This document shows positions 1 through 9,069 of a DNA stretch of 64,000 nt, piece by piece. Both the position numbers and the translations under genes were made by a program. The DNA is from Fodinisporobacter ferrooxydans (lineage in GTDB: Bacteria > Bacillota > Bacilli > Tumebacillales > MYW30-H2). The stretch lies in contig NZ_CP089291.1 in assembly GCF_022818495.1 (NCBI RefSeq), forward strand, positions 4,295,501-4,359,500, given 5' to 3'. How positions within the stretch are numbered: position 1 is the stretch's first letter; each line of letters starts with the position of its first letter. Under the pieces are notes generated by a model. It was not told the origin of the DNA, did no database searches, and was given only the letters and a program-made list of their open reading frames with translations.

Positions 1-19
1 CACTGCACTCTCCAACCAT
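1..19 (-). CDS. 5' end of a gene cut by the window edge
   Basis: An ATG at 19-17 on the minus strand follows a near-perfect ribosome binding site (AAGGAGGAGTT at 30-20). Only six codons (MVGECS) lie inside the window, so the product cannot be named. The upstream region carries paired operator-like motifs, so the gene is probably regulated by a dedicated repressor. The call rests only on the start signal. Confidence 0.6.
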
Positions 20-53
20 AACTCCTCCTTAAATCGCTTTCACATGTCGAATT

Positions 54-105
54 TTGTCTATACAAATTTATAATTAAATCTATCTTGTATAGACAACTTT
101 GTCAA
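54..105 (-). promoter_or_regulatory. Promoter with two inverted GntR-type operator motifs
   Basis: Seen: TTGTCTATACAA at 54-65 and its exact reverse complement TTGTATAGACAA at 85-96. On the minus strand a TTGACA (105-100) and a TAGATT (82-77) are 17 bases apart. The second motif therefore lies in the promoter spacer and the first just after the expected start of transcription. The motif resembles operators of HutC/TreR-type GntR repressors (TTGTATATACAA-like); assignment to that family is inference. It serves the truncated gene at the left edge. Confidence 0.5.
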
Positions 106-199
106 TTTTAAATTTTTACAGGAAATAAATTGATGTTTATTGTCTGCCAATTTATACGACTGCATTCCATAGTGTTTTTGAAACGATCCAAATACGCGC

Positions 200-244
200 A
201 AAAAAAAACGCCGCCATCCGATTGCAATTGGCCGACGTTTTTTT
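200..244 (-). terminator. Terminator of the chemoreceptor gene
   Basis: Read on the minus strand, an imperfect hairpin with arms around ACGTCGGCC and GGCGGCGT is followed by a run of about nine T. It lies just after the chemoreceptor stop codon. Confidence 0.7.
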
Positions 245-267
245 CAAAGAATGCTTTCCAAATACCA

Positions 268-1971
268 CTATACTTTGAACGTATGTATCATAAGTTGTAA
301 ATCTTCTGTCATTTTGGCGAGTCCGCTGGCAGCTGTCGCAATTTCCTCCATCGATGCCAGTTGTTCTTGCGTTGTCGCTGATATCGTTTGTGATGCGGAT
401 GCAATTGACTCGGATCCTTCCGCAATATCATCGACTACACGCACAATTTCTTGCGCTCCGACCGACATTTGTTCCGTTGCGGCCGATACTTCTTGAATTT
501 GCCGAAATACATCATCAACAGAAGCAGAAATCTTATCAAATGAATCTTTGGCAAGATTGACCACTTCGATTCCGGCATTTGCTTCTTTCGTACCTGCATC
601 CATCGCAGCAACTGCTTTCGCAATGCCTTCCTGGATCGTATGAATGTAATTGGTGATTTGTTTCGCCGAGTTTGAAGATTGTTCGGCAAGTTTTCGAACT
701 TCATCCGCCACAACCGCAAATCCCCGGCCGTGTTCTCCGGCTCTTGCCGCCTCAATCGCCGCATTTAAAGCAAGCAGGTTTGTTTGACTGGCAATTTCGG
801 TTATAATTCCCACAATTTTGCCTATGTTTTGCGCGTGCGTCCCCAATTCTTTAATGAAATAGGAAGCATCCTGTACGGTTGTATGAATCGCGTTCATTTG
901 ATTGATCGCTTTATCGATCGCTTGATTGCCTTCTACTGTTGCTTCTGATGCAAACGTGACTGTTAAGGAAACTGTTTCCGCGTTGCCCGCAATTTGTTGG
1001 ATGCCTGAAGCCATTTCATTTATGGTTTGCGCTGACTGTTCGATATTGGAAACCTGTTGCTGCGATCCTGCTGAAATCTCTTGAATGGAAGACGCAATAT
1101 GTTCGGTTGCTTTGCTTGTTTGTTCAGAGCTTGCCAATAATTCTTCAGAAGAAGCAACAACTTGTAACGCACTCCAATGTGCTTGCTGAATGACCTTGCG
1201 GAGATTCATTGACATTTCGTTAAATGCTTTCGCTAACATTCCGATTTCATCGCGATTCTTGACTTTCAATTCATTCCCCGTTAAATCCCCGGAAGCGATT
1301 CGTTCTGTCATTTTCACCATCTCTGTCATCGGTTTTGAAATGATCCTTGCCATAAAAAGAGCGATTCCGATTCCGAAAACAATGGCTATTGAACTTGCGG
1401 CGAGAATTGTAATCCATCCGTATGTATACAGCTGAACAGATGCAGATGTCGCTTGATCTGCTTGACTCGTGTTGTATTGAATATTTTTTTCAAGATCATT
1501 CAGCGTTTGTTTATAAATGGGCGCCACTTGTTTCAACAATTTCTGTTTGCTTTCCAGATCCGTTGTTTGACCATGATTGATGAGTGCGGAAAGTTGTGAA
1601 AAATAGTTGATTTTATCTTGCTTAAATCTTTGATATAAATTTCGTTCGGTGCTATCGGAGAGCATAGAATCTTCATATTGTTTTTGTTTTTGATTGAGAT
1701 CCTGAATCACCTGTTGTTGCTCTAAAATGACTTTATTTAATTCATTTCCGTCTGTTTCCAAAATGATTTGCAATACCAGCCGCTGGATATCAATGATGTC
1801 CCGTTGGGTATTATTGAGAATTTGAACGCTTGGCATCCATTCGTTTTGGATGTTGCGCGCTTCATTTCCCATTCGACTCATGCTCCAGATCGAAACAGTG
1901 CTTACAATAATTAAAAGAATGAGCACTCCTAAAAATCCCATCATTAATTTTTTCCCAATGCTAAGCTTCAT
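268..1971 (-). CDS. Methyl-accepting chemotaxis protein
   Basis: A membrane chemoreceptor that senses a ligand outside the cell and controls the CheA kinase. After a short cytoplasmic N-terminus come a first membrane helix (about residues 10-30), a 150-residue extracellular four-helix-type sensor domain, a second membrane helix (about 180-205), a HAMP linker and a long coiled-coil signalling domain. The highly conserved hairpin tip, with [16 protein letters not shown], lies at about 390-433. A frame-open upstream ATG at 2040 has no ribosome binding site. The ATG at 1971 is preceded by GAGAGGG and is chosen (567 residues). The ligand cannot be predicted. It stands alone, with its own promoter and terminator and no che genes nearby. 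Confidence 0.93.
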   Translation of the reverse strand: MKLSIGKKLMMGFLGVLILLIIVSTVSIWSMSRMGNEARNIQNEWMPSVQILNNTQRDIIDIQRLVLQIILETDGNELNKVILEQQQVIQDLNQKQKQYEDSMLSDSTERNLYQRFKQDKINYFSQLSALINHGQTTDLESKQKLLKQVAPIYKQTLNDLEKNIQYNTSQADQATSASVQLYTYGWITILAASSIAIVFGIGIALFMARIISKPMTEMVKMTERIASGDLTGNELKVKNRDEIGMLAKAFNEMSMNLRKVIQQAHWSALQVVASSEELLASSEQTSKATEHIASSIQEISAGSQQQVSNIEQSAQTINEMASGIQQIAGNAETVSLTVTFASEATVEGNQAIDKAINQMNAIHTTVQDASYFIKELGTHAQNIGKIVGIITEIASQTNLLALNAAIEAARAGEHGRGFAVVADEVRKLAEQSSNSAKQITNYIHTIQEGIAKAVAAMDAGTKEANAGIEVVNLAKDSFDKISASVDDVFRQIQEVSAATEQMSVGAQEIVRVVDDIAEGSESIASASQTISATTQEQLASMEEIATAASGLAKMTEDLQLMIHTFKV

Positions 1972-2057
1972 TCTGACCCTCTCGTTTCTTGTCAATACTG
2001 TTGTTGAATGATTCATTTCATTGTTTTGAAACATTTTCATAAACCGATTTCAAAAAT

Positions 2058-2087
2058 ATTGTAAGCGAATTCAATCCCGAATGTCAA
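2058..2087 (-). promoter_or_regulatory. Sigma-A type promoter of the chemoreceptor gene
   Basis: Minus strand: TTGACA at 2087-2082, an 18-base spacer and TACAAT at 2063-2058. Transcription would start near 2051, giving a leader of about 80 bases to the ATG at 1971. This supports that start over the ATG at 2040. No SigD-like motif was recognised. Confidence 0.6.
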
Positions 2088-2226
2088 TGAGAGGATTGCA
2101 ACTACGTGGCAAATTTCGCACGTATCCTGCCGGTTTTTAAAATGTATATTTTCCGATCGCACAAAAAAAGAATCCGGACGAAGTTAAGAAATAGATTCTG
2201 TAACTGTCGTCATGGATTCAGAGAGA

Positions 2227-4014
2227 TTATGATTCCACATTTGCCTGAGAGTGCAAAAAATCGAGAATCTGACGAGCCAATGCATCGCCGATTCCGATTT
2301 TGCGAAACTCTTCCACAGGTGCCTGACGCATGGCGGCAATCGATCCGAAATGTTTGAATAATGCCCGCTTCCGTTTTTCGCCAACTCCCGGGATATCATC
2401 CAAAACGGATTTGACTGCTTGCTTTCCTTTGGCATCCCGATAAAAGGTAATGGCAAATCGATGTACTTCATCTTGCACGCGTGTGAGCAAATAAAACGCC
2501 TGTGACGATCGATCGATCGAGACGGGGACGGGGTCATCCATAAAAAACAATTGGGACGTGCGATGCCGCTCATCCTTTGCCAATCCGCATACCGGGATTT
2601 GCAAACTCAGTTCGTCCTCCAACACTTCCAAAGCCGCACGAATATGGCCTTTGCCTCCATCGATTACAATCAAATCCGGCAATGGAAGTTGTTCCCGCAA
2701 GACTCTTGTGTATCGCCGCCGCACTACCTCCTGCATCGACGCATAATCATTCGGGCCTTGGACTGTTTTGATTTTAAATTTGCGATATTCTTTCTTGGCC
2801 GGTTGTCCGTCGGTAAACACGATCATGGCGGCAACCGGATCTGTTCCCTGAATATTGGAATTATCAAACGCTTCGATTCTCTTCGGCGCCGGAATGCCCA
2901 AAACGTCTCCCAATTGTTCCACTGCGAGAATCGTGCGGGCATGGTCGCGGTTCATCAATTGAAAACGTTCCTCTAAAGCAATTTGCGCGTTTTTGATCGC
3001 CAAATCGACCAACTCTTTTTTGTCGCCCCGCTTTGGCACGATCACTTTGGCGTCTAACCAGTCGCCGATCACGCTTGCATCAATTCCTTCCGGCAGAAAA
3101 ATCTCCTTCGGAACATCTTGTTGATTCATATAAAATTGGGCAATCCAGGATAAAAAATCTTCTTCCACATCTCCGTAATGGTGAAATACGCTGACATCTC
3201 TTTGAATCATTTTGCCCTGTCGAATATAGAAGACCTGGATGCACATCATTCCTTTGTCCGCAAAAAATCCGAACACATCCCGATCTACCTGGTCGGCAAC
3301 CGTTATTTTTTGGGATTCCATGACCCGTTCGATGTGCATGATCAAATCCCGTATTTCTTTCGCCTTTTCAAAATTCAACTGCTCAGCAGCCTCATTCATG
3401 TCCTCTTGCAGCTGCCTGACGATTTGTTTGTATCCGCCCTGCAAAAACCGGGTAATCTCTTTTATCATGTTTTGATACACATCCGGTTCCACCGTAAACT
3501 CACAGGGCGCCACACACTGGTTGATATGATAGTACAGACAGACTTTGTCTTTCAATGTCCGACATTTGCGCAACGGATACAGTCGATCCAACAATCGTTT
3601 CGTTTCCGCTGCCGACCCGGCATTTGGATAGGGGCCAAAATATTTCGCTTTATCTTTTTGCACGCGCCTGACGATTTCAATCCGCGGATGCAATTCATTG
3701 GTGATTTTTATATAGGGATATGTCTTGTCGTCTTTTAGCAAAATGTTATACTGCGGATTGTATTGTTTGATAAAATTGCATTCCAGAACTAACGCTTCTA
3801 CCACCGTATCTGTCACAATGTACTCAAAGTCCTCAATATTGGATACGAGCGCCTGTGTTTTGCCGTCATGGCTCCCTGTAAAATATGATCGCACACGATT
3901 TTTCAACACTTTCGCCTTGCCTACATAAATAATGGTACCAGAGGCATCCTTCATGAGATATACACCTGGCTTGTCAGGCAAAAATTTGAGTTTTTCCCGA
4001 ATCAGTTCATTCAT
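2227..4014 (-). CDS. uvrC: Excinuclease ABC subunit C
   Basis: Makes the two incisions flanking a DNA lesion in nucleotide excision repair, recruited by UvrB. It is 595 residues from the chosen start, normal for UvrC. Domains in order: GIY-YIG nuclease (GVY at 17-19, YVG at 30-32), a UVR motif near 200-235 (FEKAKEIRD) that binds UvrB, the UvrC RNase H-like nuclease domain, and a C-terminal helix-hairpin-helix ([18 protein letters not shown]). The N-terminus [13 protein letters not shown] aligns with known UvrC starts, and GGAG lies nine bases upstream. The in-frame start at 4047 has no ribosome binding site. It is not next to uvrA or uvrB here. A short, weak hairpin is the only terminator candidate downstream. 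Confidence 0.96.
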   Translation of the reverse strand: MNELIREKLKFLPDKPGVYLMKDASGTIIYVGKAKVLKNRVRSYFTGSHDGKTQALVSNIEDFEYIVTDTVVEALVLECNFIKQYNPQYNILLKDDKTYPYIKITNELHPRIEIVRRVQKDKAKYFGPYPNAGSAAETKRLLDRLYPLRKCRTLKDKVCLYYHINQCVAPCEFTVEPDVYQNMIKEITRFLQGGYKQIVRQLQEDMNEAAEQLNFEKAKEIRDLIMHIERVMESQKITVADQVDRDVFGFFADKGMMCIQVFYIRQGKMIQRDVSVFHHYGDVEEDFLSWIAQFYMNQQDVPKEIFLPEGIDASVIGDWLDAKVIVPKRGDKKELVDLAIKNAQIALEERFQLMNRDHARTILAVEQLGDVLGIPAPKRIEAFDNSNIQGTDPVAAMIVFTDGQPAKKEYRKFKIKTVQGPNDYASMQEVVRRRYTRVLREQLPLPDLIVIDGGKGHIRAALEVLEDELSLQIPVCGLAKDERHRTSQLFFMDDPVPVSIDRSSQAFYLLTRVQDEVHRFAITFYRDAKGKQAVKSVLDDIPGVGEKRKRALFKHFGSIAAMRQAPVEEFRKIGIGDALARQILDFLHSQANVES

Positions 4015-4175
4015 GTCCTTCGACTCCGCTCCCTTTGCTATAACCATTGTAGCGCATTCGAAGAAATGTTTGTAGATTGAAAACTTGCCAGGGCAATGTC
4101 GCCTGCTGCAAGATGCCTTCCGAACATCCGCCGTTGCGGTGACAGATGATGTTTGCTTGCTTGCACATCATGTAC

Positions 4176-5012
4176 TCAGTCTGATAACTCAGACTGATAA
4201 ACAAGTCCCAACTCATGTGCGCGATCAGTAGCTTTGCATACCGCATCGACAATCGCCTGCGGAAAATTGCGCTCAGCCAAAACGGCGATGCCGGCAGCTG
4301 TCGTACCGGCCGGAGATGTGATATGTTCCCGCAGTGCGGCAGGGTCTTCTTCCGCCTCCTGCAGCATGCGGGCAGCTCCTACTACGGTTTGGTAAACAAG
4401 ACGCTGAACGATTTCCTTTTCCAATCCGGTCTTGACGCCTGCTTCAACCAACGCCTCAATCATATAGTAAACGTATGCCGGTCCGCTTCCTGACAATCCG
4501 GTAATGGCATCCATATGCGACTCTTCCACTTCCTCTACAATCCCTACCGCTTCAAATAATCGTCTGATATTTATCAGATCCTGGTTTTTCACCCAGCGGC
4601 CCGGTGTAATCGCCGTGGCGGATTCCCCGACAGCACAGGACGTATTGGGCATTGTGCGAATCACGGACAACTCCGCTTCATTGAGCGTATCTTCAATCAA
4701 CCGTGTCGGGACGCCGGCAATGACGGAAACAATGCATTTTCCTTTCAAATTGAAGGGTTTCAACCGCTCCAATCCATTCATGATATCCTTTGGTTTAAAC
4801 GCCAGCACAATCACGTCTGCATGTTCAACAAAGGAAAGATCTCCCGGACTCGTTATATTTACGTCATATTTGGTTTGCAATCCCAATAGACGTGCTTGAT
4901 TGGCAGCGTTCGTCACCCAAATGTCTTCCGGTTGCAACAGTTGATTCTGAATCACACCTTTGATCATCGCTTCGGCAATCGAACCGGCACCAATAAAACC
5001 GACTTGTTTCAT
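4176..5012 (-). CDS. proC: Pyrroline-5-carboxylate reductase
   Basis: Catalyses the last step of proline synthesis, NAD(P)H-dependent reduction of pyrroline-5-carboxylate to proline. The 278-residue protein has an N-terminal Rossmann fold (GFIGAGSIAEAM from residue 5), the MPNTSCAVGE region and the C-terminal family signature (PAALREHITSPAGTTAAG). The start at 5012 follows GGGAGG with seven bases spacing; the longer frame from 5033 is not needed. The last codons contain an 8-bp hairpin (CAGTCTGA and TCAGACTG arms at 4177-4196), which may aid termination. It is monocistronic between terminators; no proA or proB is near. Confidence 0.95.
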   Translation of the reverse strand: MKQVGFIGAGSIAEAMIKGVIQNQLLQPEDIWVTNAANQARLLGLQTKYDVNITSPGDLSFVEHADVIVLAFKPKDIMNGLERLKPFNLKGKCIVSVIAGVPTRLIEDTLNEAELSVIRTMPNTSCAVGESATAITPGRWVKNQDLINIRRLFEAVGIVEEVEESHMDAITGLSGSGPAYVYYMIEALVEAGVKTGLEKEIVQRLVYQTVVGAARMLQEAEEDPAALREHITSPAGTTAAGIAVLAERNFPQAIVDAVCKATDRAHELGLVYQSELSD

Positions 5013-5083
5013 GTAGATCCTCCCATTTGACACTTTTTCCTGAGTGTATAAAAATACATGGGAACTGTAAAGAGATAAATGAG

Positions 5084-5124
5084 AAAAAGGTCTGACAACA
5101 GCAGAAACCTGTTGTCAGACCTTT
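5084..5124 (-). terminator. Strong terminator downstream of acsA
   Basis: A perfect 16-bp stem (arms 5086-5101 and 5109-5124) with a 7-base loop. On the minus strand it runs into TTTTT CTC. It separates acsA from proC. Confidence 0.85.
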
Positions 5125-5203
5125 CCCTAATGTTATGAATTTTTCAATTGCATTGCGTTAGTCTTCCACAATTTTCATTCGGATTAACCTTCCATTATGC
5201 GGA

Positions 5204-6931
5204 TCAATCTTCCATTGTAGACAAATCACCCGTTGGCAAGTTTAGCTCCCATGCTTTTAATACACGACGCATGATCTTGCCGCTTCTGGTTTTTGGCAGC
5301 TTGTCTTTAAATTCGATTTCCCGTGGTGCGGCGTGTGCCGCCAAACCTTCCTTGACAAATTTCCGAATGTCTTCTTTTAATTCTTCGGACGGCTGATATC
5401 CTTCGCGCAATGCGATAAACGCTTTGATAATTTCGCCGCGAAGGGGATCCGGCTTGCCGATTACACCGGCTTCTGCAATAGCCGGGTGTTCTACCAGCTT
5501 GCTCTCGACTTCAAATGGTCCTACCCGCTCGCCGGATGTGTTGATCACATCATCAATCCGGCCCTGGAACCAGAAATAACCATCTTCGTCTTTGTATGCG
5601 GAATCCCCGGAGATATACCAGCCTTCGATCCGGAAATATTCTTCATACTTCGCCGGATTGTTCCAAATCCGGCGCATCATGGACGGCCAGCCTTTGCGAA
5701 TCGCCAGGTTGCCCATCCGATATGGCGGCAATTCATTGCCGTTGTCATCGATAATGGCGGCATGAATGCCAGGGAACGGCTTGCCCATCGAGCCCGGCTT
5801 AATCGGCATGCAAGGATAGTTGGAAACCACTTGGCCGCCCGTCTCCGTCATCCACCAGTTGTCATGAATACGCTTGCCGTATACTTTCATGCCCCAGCGC
5901 ACCACTTCCGGATTTAAAGGCTCGCCCACGCTTAAAACGTGGCGAAGACGGCTTAGATCATATTTTTTCACGACATCATCGCCCGCGCCCATCAACATCC
6001 TAAACGCTGTCGGCGCACTGTACCAGACGGTCACATGATTGGTCTCCAAAGTGGAATACCAGTCGTCAGGACTGAACCGTCCGCCGCGAATCACGTTTGT
6101 AACGCCATTTAACCACGGAGCTAAAATTCCATAAGACGTTCCGGTAACCCAGCCGGGATCAGCCGTACACCAGTATATATCATTCTCTTTTAAATCCAGG
6201 ATCCATTTGCCCGTCTGATAATGTTGAATCATGGCATTATGCACGTGCAATACACCTTTCGGCTTGCCAGTCGAACCGGATGTATAATGTAAAAGCATGC
6301 CATCTTCGCGATCGACCCATTCGATTTCAAGATCGCCGGATGCATCCTTCATGGCAGCAGCAAACGACACTTCACCTTCGCTTACTTCTTCTGCGCCCAC
6401 CAGAATCACATGTTTCAAATCCGGCAATTCCGCACGGGGTACGCGCTCCAACAGCTTGGGTGTCGTAACAAGCGCGACTGCACCGCTGTCAAGCAAACGA
6501 TCTTTCACAGCCGCAGCCATAAATGCCTCAAAAAGCGGTCCAACAATCGCGCCGATTTTGATTGCGCCTAAAAATGCGACATAAAGTTCGGGACTGCGCG
6601 GCATAAAAATAAATACCCGATCCCCTTTTTGAATGCCCAATGTACGCAGTACGTTCCCAAACCGATCCGAGAGTTCTTTCAGTTGTCCGAACGTATACGA
6701 TTCATCTCGCGTCGCATCGCTATAATGCAATGCAATTTTGTCTTTCCTATCACCTGCCGCATGACGATCAATGGCCTCGTACGCAGCGTTTACCTTTCCC
6801 GTTGTGAACCATGAAAATTCTTTCTCTACGTCCTTCCAGGAAAAGGATGCATACGTTTCTTCATAGTTCTTCATGTTGTTCCCGGTAGTAACAACCTCAA
6901 TGATTTCTTGATGTTGGTTTTGCTCTGACAT
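5204..6931 (-). CDS. acsA: Acetyl-CoA synthetase (AMP-forming)
   Basis: Converts acetate, ATP and CoA to acetyl-CoA through an acetyl-adenylate. The 575 residues match Bacillus AcsA in length. The adenylate-forming P-loop motif YTSGSTGKPKG is at 216-226, WWMTETGGQ follows in the middle, and the C-terminal PKTRSGK motif ends in Lys552. That lysine corresponds to the residue acetylated by AcuA in Bacillus subtilis. The start has AGGAGGT eight bases upstream. The gene is divergent from acuA-acuC, as in B. subtilis, so enzyme and modifiers are encoded together. A cre site 24 bases upstream of the ATG implies repression by CcpA when glucose is present. Confidence 0.97.
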   Translation of the reverse strand: MSEQNQHQEIIEVVTTGNNMKNYEETYASFSWKDVEKEFSWFTTGKVNAAYEAIDRHAAGDRKDKIALHYSDATRDESYTFGQLKELSDRFGNVLRTLGIQKGDRVFIFMPRSPELYVAFLGAIKIGAIVGPLFEAFMAAAVKDRLLDSGAVALVTTPKLLERVPRAELPDLKHVILVGAEEVSEGEVSFAAAMKDASGDLEIEWVDREDGMLLHYTSGSTGKPKGVLHVHNAMIQHYQTGKWILDLKENDIYWCTADPGWVTGTSYGILAPWLNGVTNVIRGGRFSPDDWYSTLETNHVTVWYSAPTAFRMLMGAGDDVVKKYDLSRLRHVLSVGEPLNPEVVRWGMKVYGKRIHDNWWMTETGGQVVSNYPCMPIKPGSMGKPFPGIHAAIIDDNGNELPPYRMGNLAIRKGWPSMMRRIWNNPAKYEEYFRIEGWYISGDSAYKDEDGYFWFQGRIDDVINTSGERVGPFEVESKLVEHPAIAEAGVIGKPDPLRGEIIKAFIALREGYQPSEELKEDIRKFVKEGLAAHAAPREIEFKDKLPKTRSGKIMRRVLKAWELNLPTGDLSTMED

Positions 6932-6954
6932 ACACTCGACCTCCTATCACCTAC

Positions 6955-6968
6955 AGAAAACGTTTACA
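6955..6968 (-). promoter_or_regulatory. CcpA (cre) site in front of acsA
   Basis: On the minus strand TGTAAACGTTTTCT matches the cre consensus TGWAARCGYTWNCW at every position. It lies 24 bases upstream of the acsA start. A TATTAT about 12 bases further upstream could be the -10, which would place the site at the start of transcription, a typical CcpA roadblock. CcpA control of acsA is known in B. subtilis; here it is inferred from the site. Confidence 0.8.
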
Positions 6969-7162
6969 AGAATAGTTACATAATACTACAAAATTTCTTA
7001 TTATGCTACCATAGTCTTCTCATATGTTCTATAATTTATACAGTTTTGATGAAATACTAGAAACCGAAATGGAATTTTGAAAAGTAGTCACAAACGAAAA
7101 TGGATGATTCTATCTTCATACAAGAAAGGACCTTATAATGAAACTACGTGGAGGTGAATGGA

Positions 7163-7804
7163 ATGCATGCGTTAAGCCATAGAAAGAGGTACCATGCCAC
7201 AGAACTGCAACTCCCCGATTCGACGCTTGTCGTTGAAGGGCCGGTTCCGTCTGAGGTCATTTCAAACTATACATTTCATGAAGGCCTGCGGGCATTTCGC
7301 CCCGCTTTGCAGCAACAGAAAGCGATTGAAGAAATTGCCGATCTTCCGGAAGGCCGCGTGATCATTGCCAGAGAAGGAAACGTAATTGCAGCATATGTAA
7401 CCTTTTTATATCCGGATCCTTTGGAACGCTGGTCACAAGGCAATATGGAGGATTTGCTGGAGCTTGGGGCAATTGAAGTCGCAGCACCGTGGAGACACGG
7501 GGGAACTGCAAAAAAATTGCTGGAAGTCGCGTTTATGGATGACGCCATGAACGATTATATCGTTATTTCTACCGAATATTATTGGCACTGGGATTTGGAA
7601 GGCACCCATTTAAGCGTATGGGATTATAAGGAAGTCATGAAAAAAGTGATGGGCAGTGTGGGGATGGAATACTTTGCAACGGATGATCCGGAAATTACTT
7701 GCCACCCGGCAAATATGTTGATGGCGCGAATCGGAACGCGCGTTCCGCTGGAATCCATTGAAAAATTTAATGAAATTCGCTTTCAATCGCGATACATGTA
7801 TTAG
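7163..7804 (+). CDS. acuA: Protein acetyltransferase AcuA
   Basis: A GNAT-type acetyltransferase that in Bacillus inactivates acetyl-CoA synthetase by acetylating its active-site lysine. The 213-residue protein keeps the typical N-terminus (TELQLPDSTLVVEGPV) and the FHEGLRAFRPA block of AcuA. The start at 7163 is chosen because GGAGGTG lies seven bases before it; a GTG at 7148 lies inside that ribosome binding site. It is divergent from acsA, its predicted substrate, and one codon from the acuC start region, so the two acu genes are co-transcribed. A TATAAT at 7134-7139 is close to the gene but no good -35 was found. Confidence 0.93.
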   Translation: MHALSHRKRYHATELQLPDSTLVVEGPVPSEVISNYTFHEGLRAFRPALQQQKAIEEIADLPEGRVIIAREGNVIAAYVTFLYPDPLERWSQGNMEDLLELGAIEVAAPWRHGGTAKKLLEVAFMDDAMNDYIVISTEYYWHWDLEGTHLSVWDYKEVMKKVMGSVGMEYFATDDPEITCHPANMLMARIGTRVPLESIEKFNEIRFQSRYMY

Positions 7805-7816
7805 GTGAGTGTGACG

Positions 7817-8977
7817 ATGAGCGGAAAATCAGTATTTATATACAGCGACTCCTATCAAACATATAAATTTACCGAAGAACATCCGTTTAATCCGCAAAGG
7901 CTGCGAATGACAAGGGATTTGATTTGCCTGTTGGACCTGATAAAAACGGAGCAGTTGGTAACTCCGGCGCCAAGCTCTGTTGCCGACCTGTTGCTCGTTC
8001 ACGACGAAACATATGTGCAAGCAGTCATGGAAGCGAGCCAAATGTCAACGGATTCCCCGGAATCTTTGCTTGCTTACGGACTTGGAACAGAAGATACGCC
8101 CATCTTTCCGAATATGCATGAAGCGACATCTTTGATCGTCGGCGGTACGGTCGCCGCCATGAATCTCGTATTGCGCGGTGAAGCCGATCATGCATGCAAT
8201 ATTGCGGGTGGATTGCACCACGCCCATCGTGCACAGGCATCCGGATTTTGTGTGTACAATGACGCCGCTGTTGCAATCGCCCATGCAAAAATGCAAAATC
8301 CGTCACTGAAAGTCGCGTATATCGATACGGATGCCCATCATGGGGATGGCGTACAATGGCTATTTTATAAAGATCCCAACGTTTTGACGATTTCTTTTCA
8401 TGAAACGGGAAAATACCTGTTCCCCGGAACCGGTGATACGACAGAGCGCGGGGAAGGTCCGGGATACGGGTATTCCCTGAACGTTCCGCTACAAGCGTTT
8501 ACAGAGGACGAGTCGTGGATGGAAAGCATGAAGACTGTACTCATTCCTGTACTGGAGCGTTTCAAGCCGGACATCATCATTAGCCAACATGGCTGTGACG
8601 GTCATCGATACGATCCTTTGACACATCTTTGCGCCACAACACATCTCTATCGGTTTATCCCAAAATTGATTCACCGTTTGGCACATGAAGTGTGCGACGG
8701 CAAATGGGTGGCGATTGGCGGAGGCGGCTATGACATTTGGCGGGTGGTGCCGCGCGCTTGGACGATGTTATGGGCGGAAATGTCCGATCAATCTTTGCAG
8801 GCGGCGATTCCAAAAGACTGGTTGGATCGCTGGCAGCCCCATGCACCGTCCGACCTTCCTGACACATTTTTGGACCATGCAAAAGATTTCCCGCCGATTC
8901 CCCGGCGCAAAGAAATTGAAGAACAAAATCGGATTGCGACCCGATTGGCTTTGCAGGGTTCTCCGTTTGTCATTTGA
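7817..8977 (+). CDS. acuC: Acetoin utilisation deacetylase AcuC
   Basis: A zinc-dependent class I histone-deacetylase-like enzyme that reverses acetylation of acetyl-CoA synthetase and so reactivates it. The 386 residues carry the catalytic and metal motifs of the family: HHAHRAQASGFCVYND, DTDAHHGDGVQ and GGGGYDIWRVVPRAW. The ATG at 7817 follows AGGTGAG with seven bases spacing; the GTGs at 7805 and 7811 are inside that signal. It is translationally linked to acuA. The CBS-domain gene acuB, which lies between acuA and acuC in B. subtilis, is absent here. Confidence 0.94.
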   Translation: MSGKSVFIYSDSYQTYKFTEEHPFNPQRLRMTRDLICLLDLIKTEQLVTPAPSSVADLLLVHDETYVQAVMEASQMSTDSPESLLAYGLGTEDTPIFPNMHEATSLIVGGTVAAMNLVLRGEADHACNIAGGLHHAHRAQASGFCVYNDAAVAIAHAKMQNPSLKVAYIDTDAHHGDGVQWLFYKDPNVLTISFHETGKYLFPGTGDTTERGEGPGYGYSLNVPLQAFTEDESWMESMKTVLIPVLERFKPDIIISQHGCDGHRYDPLTHLCATTHLYRFIPKLIHRLAHEVCDGKWVAIGGGGYDIWRVVPRAWTMLWAEMSDQSLQAAIPKDWLDRWQPHAPSDLPDTFLDHAKDFPPIPRRKEIEEQNRIATRLALQGSPFVI

Positions 8978-9023
8978 TTTGGAATGAAAGTATTCATGAA
9001 AGTAATGTTGACTGATGATGATA

Positions 9024-9060
9024 CAAACGTGTACGTTGCCGAAACGTACACGTTTGCTTT
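9024..9060. terminator. Bidirectional hairpin between acuC and menE
   Basis: A perfect 14-bp stem (arms 9024-9037 and 9043-9056) with a 5-base loop lies between two convergent genes. Only a weak T-rich tail (GCTTTATCC) follows on the plus strand, so efficiency is uncertain. Confidence 0.55.
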
Positions 9061-9069
9061 ATCCGATCG

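Noticed and set aside
7070-7105. A sixth repeat copy (TTTTGAAAAGTAGTCA near 7075)
   Set aside because: Only about 14 bases resemble the element end and no inner block follows; probably chance.
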